Positions 58,810 to 64,000 of a stretch of 64,000 nt of DNA are shown piece by piece. The notes beneath the pieces were generated by a model. The model did no database searches. It saw only the letters and a program-made list of their open reading frames with translations, and was not told the DNA's origin. Positions within the stretch are counted from its first letter, which is position 1. Each line of letters begins with the position of its first letter. The position numbers and the translations under genes are program-made. The stretch comes from Amphiura filiformis. Lineage: Eukaryota; Echinodermata; Ophiuroidea; Amphilepidida; Amphiuridae. Location: NCBI RefSeq assembly GCF_039555335.1, contig NW_027305502.1, positions 124,001 to 188,000 of the forward strand. Reading direction: 5' to 3'.

Positions 58810-59125
58810 TGACCAAAATTTGGTGTAATTTTGGTCATTTTGAGACATGGGCATTTATCTTTCACTTCCGTAGTCCCCTCTTGGGCAGAACATGAAAACA
58901 TAACAAATTAAGAGTAAAGATGTCTAAATTATTATCCAAAAAGTTTTCATTTTTGCCCAATATTGTCAAATATTAAAATAGCTGTAACTTTAAAAATAAA
59001 TTGAGTAGAAATTTCATTTCTATTGTAGATGTTACATGCATTTCCAACACTTGTGAATAAAAATGTCACAACACAACTCTAAAATATAAAAAAAATGGCA
59101 AGAATCATATTTTTGTCATATTTTG
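58810..59125. other. Short AT-rich spacer, nothing recognised
   Basis: No supported feature between the satellite and the SINE-like sequence. Confidence 0.45.
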
Positions 59126-59385
59126 GCCATTTTGACCTGTTCCGAGTTCGAGCCCCGGCGGTGCCATCGTGTTGTGCACTTGGGCAAGGCGCTTTATCTC
59201 ACTTGCCTCTCTCTCTACCCAGGGGTGAAATCGGGAGCTGTTATGAATATTGTCCATTGAGCGCCGTCCAAATGTATGAGCATGCCTTGGGCATTGTATG
59301 GCATCTGACATATTAAACTAATAAATGTAAAGCGCTTTGATACACGTGAAAAGTGCTGTATAAATGCCAACATTTATTTATTTAG
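59126..59385 (+). mobile_element. tRNA-derived SINE, 5'-truncated
   Basis: A pol III B-box-like GAGTTCGAGCCCCGGCGG is followed by TTGGGCAAGGCGCTTTATCT and TCTACCCAGGGGTGAAATCG, and a tail AAAGCGCTTTGATACACGTG ... GCTGTATAAATGCC. This layout is common in animal SINEs. The A box is not recognisable. Confidence 0.75.
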
Positions 59386-59680
59386 GGTCATTTCATCAAG
59401 TTCATCATGACACAGATCCCATAGGCCCTACCACAAATGTAAATCTCTGCTTTGCATTATAGAACACCACATAATATAAATTTAGGCAAAAAACAAAACA
59501 AACAAAAAACAAACATCCTTTACATTTAGAATACCACAGAATATGATAAAAAATTTGTTTAAAAGTCTGCGGTTTTTGGTGGGACGGATATCGCACTTCT
59601 GTTGCCATCTTCTGACCACTTTCGTCATATCAGTGTTAAAGGGTGAACAATGACGTACTGAAATCACTCCTTTGCAATAG

Positions 59681-60373
59681 CCCCAGCAAACACAAAACGT
59701 TTTCGACATAATTCACAAAAAGTTATAAAAGATTGTCAGAAAACGTTTAAATGTCGGGTTATATAAAGGGTATATTAAGAGTATAAAACGTTTTCATAAC
59801 CTTAAAAACATTTTTGATAATCTACTGCTCAGCAAACAAAAATGTTTTACAGAAAACGTTTAAATGAAGGGTTATATAAAGGTTATAAAAACGTTTTAAT
59901 AACATTCCAAAAACATTCTTGAAAACTTGATACAAAACATTCGAAACAGAATGTTATTTTGGGGTTGAAAAAATATTTTGCGAAAAATGTTTGCCCAAAA
60001 TATTTTCAATAACGTTTTAAAAACGTTTTCATGACCTTTATATAACCCGACATTTAAATGTTATTAAAAGGTTTTGAAAAAAACATTTTAAGAACATTTC
60101 TGTGTTTACTGGGTTCAAATATTTTAACATAAAGTTATTTAAGTATTGACACAATATTTGGCAAAAATGTTTGCAAAAATAGTTTACAATAACATTTTTT
60201 GAAAACATTTAAGAATATTGTTGTAGTGTGTTTTCATACCAAACGTTTTAAAACGTTATCATGACCTTTATATAACCCGACATTTTAATGTTATTAAAAC
60301 GTTTTTACCTAAACCAAAAGCCAAAATATAACTTATTTAAAATGTTTTTAAAACGTTTTTGTGTTTGCTGGGG
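59681..60373. mobile_element. DNA element with CCCCAGCAAACAC ends and AACGTTTT modules
   Basis: Ends CCCCAGCAAACACAAAACGT and ACGTTTTTGTGTTTGCTGGGG are inverted. The interior is a series of AAAACGTTTT palindromes and direct repeats of GGTTATATAAAGG / CCTTTATATAACC. An internal CTCAGCAAACAAAAA near 59829 suggests a nested or duplicated end. Non-coding. Confidence 0.85.
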
Positions 60374-60374
60374 C

Positions 60375-61200
60375 AGCACCAGAAAATGTAAATCCCTCCT
60401 TTTCATTTGGAGCACCACTGAATATATTTTGATAAAAAGTCACACTGCTGCTGGTTATTAAAAGTTCATGACCTGTTGACATTGGTTTCTTGCTTGGTTT
60501 ATGAAAATCCCGCTCTTGCAGGCAAGAAAAACGATATTTAGCTATATTTTTTCCAAAATATACCAGTATGTTGATAAGTTCATACCTACACTTCCTAGAT
60601 AGTTGACAAGTTCAAAATTTCTAGGTAGCTTGTCGACTGCCATCATCATAATCTGTTTCAATTGTCTTTTTCAAAGTTCACATTTATATGACATCCGTCA
60701 TTTCATATTTTCATATTAATGTGTGTTTATGTGTTACTTTTTTGTATCCATAACCAAGTGTAAATATTGTATTTTAACCATTTTAAATTTTTCTTGTTAT
60801 AAATTTATGTTAGACCAAAATTAGTCATTCAAAAGAGATTTCAGCTCGGCCTTTATGGACTCTCCTTGCACTCGGGCCCCTTTACTTGAGGCCCAGGACC
60901 GATGGAAATGCCCGCTAACTCATGCACTTATTGCCATGTCCGCCGACTGAAGGCAAAATAAAAATAGACTAAATATGATTAGTAACAGTTACAAAGATTT
61001 AATTATAATAGCATATGATGTTATTTTACTGTTAATGTATTCTATTAATAAATAAATGATTTGTATTAAAATTTTTGTATAGCAACTAAATGTGTGCAGT
61101 CAAAAGGCAACCACAATTATTTATTATTCATCGAATTAAATAATTTACCACTGTTTTTTAAAATATAAAAACATGAAGCTCACGAAACAAATCCCATGAG
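60375..61200. other. Intergenic, 3' of the channel gene
   Basis: No gene found. An AATAAA hexamer on the minus strand at 61125-61120 could be the channel gene's polyadenylation signal, about 290 bp after its stop. Confidence 0.4.
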
Positions 61201-61205
61201 AACTA

Positions 61206-61389
61206 CCTGCCGATTGGTCAAAAAGAAGTTTTCATTATCAATTTTACCAATCGGCAACATTGTTAGAATAATTTCACCACGCAAAAAAATTGGGGTGAAT
61301 TATTTGCAAAGCTCCATTCTGATTGGTGATTAAAATGAAGATATCATGACTTGTTATTGACCAATCAGATGCAATGTTAGATCGGCAGG
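61206..61389. mobile_element. TA-flanked MITE (CCTGCCGATTGG family), copy 2
   Basis: Ends CCTGCCGATTGG / ATCGGCAGG with TA at 61204-61205 and 61390-61391. It begins about 25 bp beyond the channel gene stop codon, so it probably forms part of the 3' UTR. Confidence 0.88.
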
Positions 61390-61416
61390 TAGTGCTCAGG
61401 GCCCGGGCGCAGGGGG

Positions 61417-61893
61417 TTAATAATTGTTGAAAACATGTGTTGCAATCACTTCTTGTTGAATATAATACATCCAATACCCGATGTTAAATGTAATAAATAC
61501 AGCAGGGAAAAGGACACGGCAAACCCTATCAATTATCTTCCCCGTACCACTCGATACGTCGCCGCAGTCTTTCTTGAAGGCATCGCACTTGCCTTTTACA
61601 CACACTCTTATTGGATAAACGTCAGGTGGCGGAGATTTTACAGCATTTTCATCCTCTTCGTTGCTGACTTCTTCATGTGTCTTCATCTCCTTTTCTTCTC
61701 CGAGTTTCGCTTCATCTTCCAAACAGCCAAGAGGGTTGACGTAAGCACCGGCAGTTTGCTCATCTTTGGATTGTGTCGGTGAATCGCTGCTCCTGATGGC
61801 ATCAATCTGCGTTTCTTTGGTTCTTTTTGAGAGTTTTGTGTCAATTTGTGGGTTAGTTGCTATGGTCATTGTCAAACACGGGTCGTCATTGAT
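61417..61893 (-). CDS. Channel terminal exon: cytoplasmic loop and M4
   Basis: 158 codons plus stop. The loop is rich in Glu/Lys/Asp (KLGEEKEMKTHEEVSNEEDE) with a Pro-rich SPPPDVYP. M4 is VLFPAVFITFNIGYWMYYI. The start is set by the acceptor at 61894 and the phase of the previous exon. Confidence 0.9.
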   Translation of the reverse strand: MNDDPCLTMTIATNPQIDTKLSKRTKETQIDAIRSSDSPTQSKDEQTAGAYVNPLGCLEDEAKLGEEKEMKTHEEVSNEEDENAVKSPPPDVYPIRVCVKGKCDAFKKDCGDVSSGTGKIIDRVCRVLFPAVFITFNIGYWMYYIQQEVIATHVFNNY

Positions 61894-63643
61894 CTGTAAA
61901 AAGAAAGGAGTGATTTTTAAGAAAAACAACACAAAAAGAAAGTCCTCACTTATGTAACCCGTCACAAATTTAAACCTGCTTATGTTTAATGATCGATTTG
62001 ATTGACACAATCGTGTGCAGCATCTTGTTAGCTCTAAGTTGATATGCACATTTCATACCAAAAGCTCGCAATTGACAAAGATTGAATATTGGTGAATTTG
62101 TAGAAGTTGCAAATTAGAACAGTAGAGCTGTAAAGGAGAATTGGAGAGCGTGCATGACATATCCCGAAACGTAAAATGCGTTTCAAATTACTGACAATTA
62201 AACCAGGCACTTGGGATAGTCGAGAGGCGCTATAGTCGCGGACAAGCGAGCTAGACCATGCCTAGAATTCCAACTGCGCGTCGTTTGGTTTGCACCAGAT
62301 TTCATAATTATCATGATTATACTGGTGTCAATCTTTGTCGATTTAAGAATTTGGTAGCAAACGTGGTATTGGAGCTGCTAAGATGCTACACACGACAGTG
62401 TCAATGAAATTGTCATAACACGAGCAGGTTTAGATTTATGACGGGTTACATATGCGTAGATCCCGGGGGATGGGGGGATAAGTCACCCCAATAGTTTGCT
62501 ATGGGGGATGGTCCATTCAATCATCCCCCCCCCCCCATGTTGACGTCTGTGTATGGGTTTCTGACCAAATTAACCTCATATTTGGCCATTTCAGTCCCAA
62601 AAGTGCAAATGTGTTCGCGCTTCGCGCGAATTTATTCAACTTTTGCACCATTAATGGCAAATTTTTTCACGCGCTTCGCTCGCATTTTTACCATAAACTT
62701 GTTATGTCACCAAAGGTGCTGAATTCACTTTACTTCAAGAAATTTTTTCCAACCCCATCCCCCCAATGTCAAAAAGAAATCTACGCCACTGACGGGTTAT
62801 GTAAGTGAGAAGTTTCTTTTTGTGTCGTGTTTATATGTGATGGATTTAAATTAATTCAGATGCACTCTAACATTGTCGCTTGGATGTGTTATACGTGATT
62901 GATATTGTTAAAATTCGTGGTTTTGATAAATTTAACTTTTATGACGAATTTTAAATAAAACTGTCTTTGTCGATGCCTATTTTAATCTATACAGATTCAA
63001 TATATTTTTATTCTATTCACTACAATAGTTCACGTTATTAATTCATAAACTGTCCTGCAAACGAATAGTCCATTTTCAAATGAGATAAAAGCGTTCTAAA
63101 GCAATATACTCTATATACCGTTATGAGTTCGGCAGACAGCCGAATCCGTATTCGTCTTTTGGTAAATTCATGTAAATGCATGAATTATTTTTTGAATTAG
63201 GGAACCAGAGATCAACACTTTACCTAAAGAGGACAGCATATCAATTTGCTAACGGTGATCAGCATGATATTAAGAAAAAGAGGACAACATACAGGGTTAG
63301 CTAACGGTGCAGCACAGCACGGTCGATGATCACCGTTAAAAAATTGATATGCTGCCCTACTAATTCAAAAATAGTTCACGCGTAACATGACTTTACAAAA
63401 GACGAATAAGGATTCGGCTGTCTGCCGAATTCATAACGATACGTTCATTAATATCAATATAAGCCATAATAATTATCATTTACCTGCATGGAAGAATTAG
63501 CTTACCTTTGCATTTCGTGATTTAAAACTTAAAAATGGATTCGGTAACCCAAGCTTGTTGAATGTTAGATATTGAACTAAAGCGTATTCCATTAATGCTC
63601 CAACAACAAACACAATACATATGCCAAACCACACATCAAGTGC
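61417..63643 (-). CDS. Cys-loop ligand-gated channel subunit (GABA/glycine-like), 3' two exons
   Basis: Exon A, 63643-63506 (acceptor TTTTCCAG, donor AAG|GTAAGC), encodes 46 residues in phase 0: ALDVWFGICIVFVVGALMEY then ALVQYLTF, the M3 helix of anion-selective Cys-loop receptors. Exon B, 61893-61417 (acceptor CTTTTTACAG), encodes 158 residues: a charged cytoplasmic M3-M4 loop, then GKIIDRVCRVLFPAVFITFN then IGYWMYYI, the M4 helix, and a short extracellular tail with TAA at 61417-61419. The ligand-binding domain, M1 and the pore-lining M2 lie beyond the right edge, so ligand and ion selectivity are not determined. The protein would sit in the plasma membrane as one of five subunits. The intron is packed with inverted-repeat elements. 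Confidence 0.9.
61920..62840. mobile_element. Large inverted repeat in channel intron with a nested element
   Basis: The left arm (~61920-62085, holding CACTTATGTAACCCGTCAC, GCAGCATCTT and GACAAAGATTG) is the inverse of ~62330-62450 plus 62795-62840. The right arm is split by an insertion (62451-62794) with C-runs and CGCGCTTCGC motifs. The first arm begins about 25 bp from the terminal exon acceptor. The spacer 62090-62330 has no recognised content. Confidence 0.75.
63118..63439. mobile_element. 322 bp TA-flanked fold-back MITE
   Basis: Left CCGTTATGAGTTCGGCAGAC and right (inverted) TCGTTATGAATTCGGCAGAC start long arms that pair through GACGAATA and TTGATATGCTG. TA at 63116-63117 and 63440-63441. 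Each arm also contains its own hairpin TTCGGCAGACAGCCGAA. Confidence 0.88.
63506..63643 (-). CDS. Channel M3 exon
   Basis: 138 bp, phase 0 at both ends. M3 (DVWFGICIVFVVGALMEYAL) is followed by the start of the cytoplasmic loop NKLGLPNPFLSFKSRNAK. Confidence 0.9.
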
Positions 63644-63649
63644 CTGGAA

Positions 63650-64000
63650 AAGTAATATAATAGCTTATAATATACAAGAAAAAGTCAGTCTTGCAAGTGA
63701 GGTTTTGCCATGGTCACCGCTGTCATAGATAAGAAATTGTTTACTAACTTGTCCAACTTTTATTTTAGCTATAAATGGGTTGACAGGCCGTGATAGCATG
63801 GTTAATGGGCCTCATCCATGTTACATGATGTAGGCCTAACGAATTCAATCCTCGGCGGTGACAACTTGCTGGATCGTTTGGCTTCGCCTTCCGAATTCGA
63901 AGGGACGTATCACTCTCATGTGCCATTTAATCAATCTTTACTGCACCATAGACTACCCCGTCATTCGGAGGGGAGATAAGCTGTCGGCCCGTCACTCATT
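63650..64000. other. Channel intron continuing off the window
   Basis: No M1/M2-coding exon was found in either frame set here. The next upstream exon should lie beyond 64000. Confidence 0.5.

Noticed and set aside
59126..59200. Possible tRNA gene at GAGTTCGAGCCCCGGCGG
   Set aside because: Only a B-box-like segment is present, with no acceptor stem or A box; the downstream tail identifies a SINE.

Overview
This is a 64 kb piece of an animal nuclear genome. It is AT-rich, with spliced genes (GT-AG introns, several longer than 1 kb) and very dense repeats. The three recognisable host genes, the many TA- and TTAA-flanked miniature elements and the CR1-like LINE point to an invertebrate. A deuterostome (echinoderm or hemichordate) is my best guess, but the sequence does not prove it.

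Host genes. (1) 718-5807, plus strand: all but the first exon of OSTF1 (osteoclast-stimulating factor 1), an SH3 plus ankyrin adaptor ending in the family tail [10 protein letters not shown]. (2) 16582-27366, minus strand: the complete coding part of a SKOR/Fussel-type Ski-family transcriptional co-repressor. One large exon carries the SKI/SNO/DAC and Smad4-binding-like domains. Five small downstream exons encode an extra segment, coiled-coil modules and the conserved C-terminus. The six exons join without a frame break into 723 residues. A GC-richer block ending in a perfect splice donor at 43223 may be its non-coding first exon. (3) 61417-63643, minus strand: the last two exons (M3, and cytoplasmic loop plus M4) of a Cys-loop ligand-gated channel of the GABA/glycine-like class, whose 5' part lies off the right edge. 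OSTF1 and SKOR are convergent; nothing suggests these genes act in one pathway.

Repeats fill most of the rest. 1.8-9.8 kb: fold-back and TA-flanked MITEs, some nested. 10.1-13.4 kb: a macro-repeat made of a ~320 bp spacer plus 42 bp minisatellite, interrupted by a mariner-like element. 21.5-24.0 kb: two blocks of a ~78 bp tandem repeat inside a SKOR intron. 27.7 kb: a 26-28 bp array. 34.4-36.7 kb: an ~85 bp satellite with trimeric higher-order structure, interrupted by a 5'-truncated LINE. 36.7-41.0 kb: a nearly full-length CR1-like LINE carrying one in-frame stop and one frameshift. 41.0-42.6 kb: more, degenerate satellite. 52.5-58.8 kb: a ~420 bp satellite whose orientation flips at about 54.74 kb, with a TTAA-flanked fold-back element inserted in it.

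The most striking pattern is that the 26-28 bp, 85 bp and 420 bp arrays, which share no other sequence I can see, all carry the same near-palindromic core (GCTATCTTCAGTAGATAGC or a close variant). Isolated copies occur between them. This looks like a hairpin module that has been amplified repeatedly in different sequence contexts over about 30 kb.
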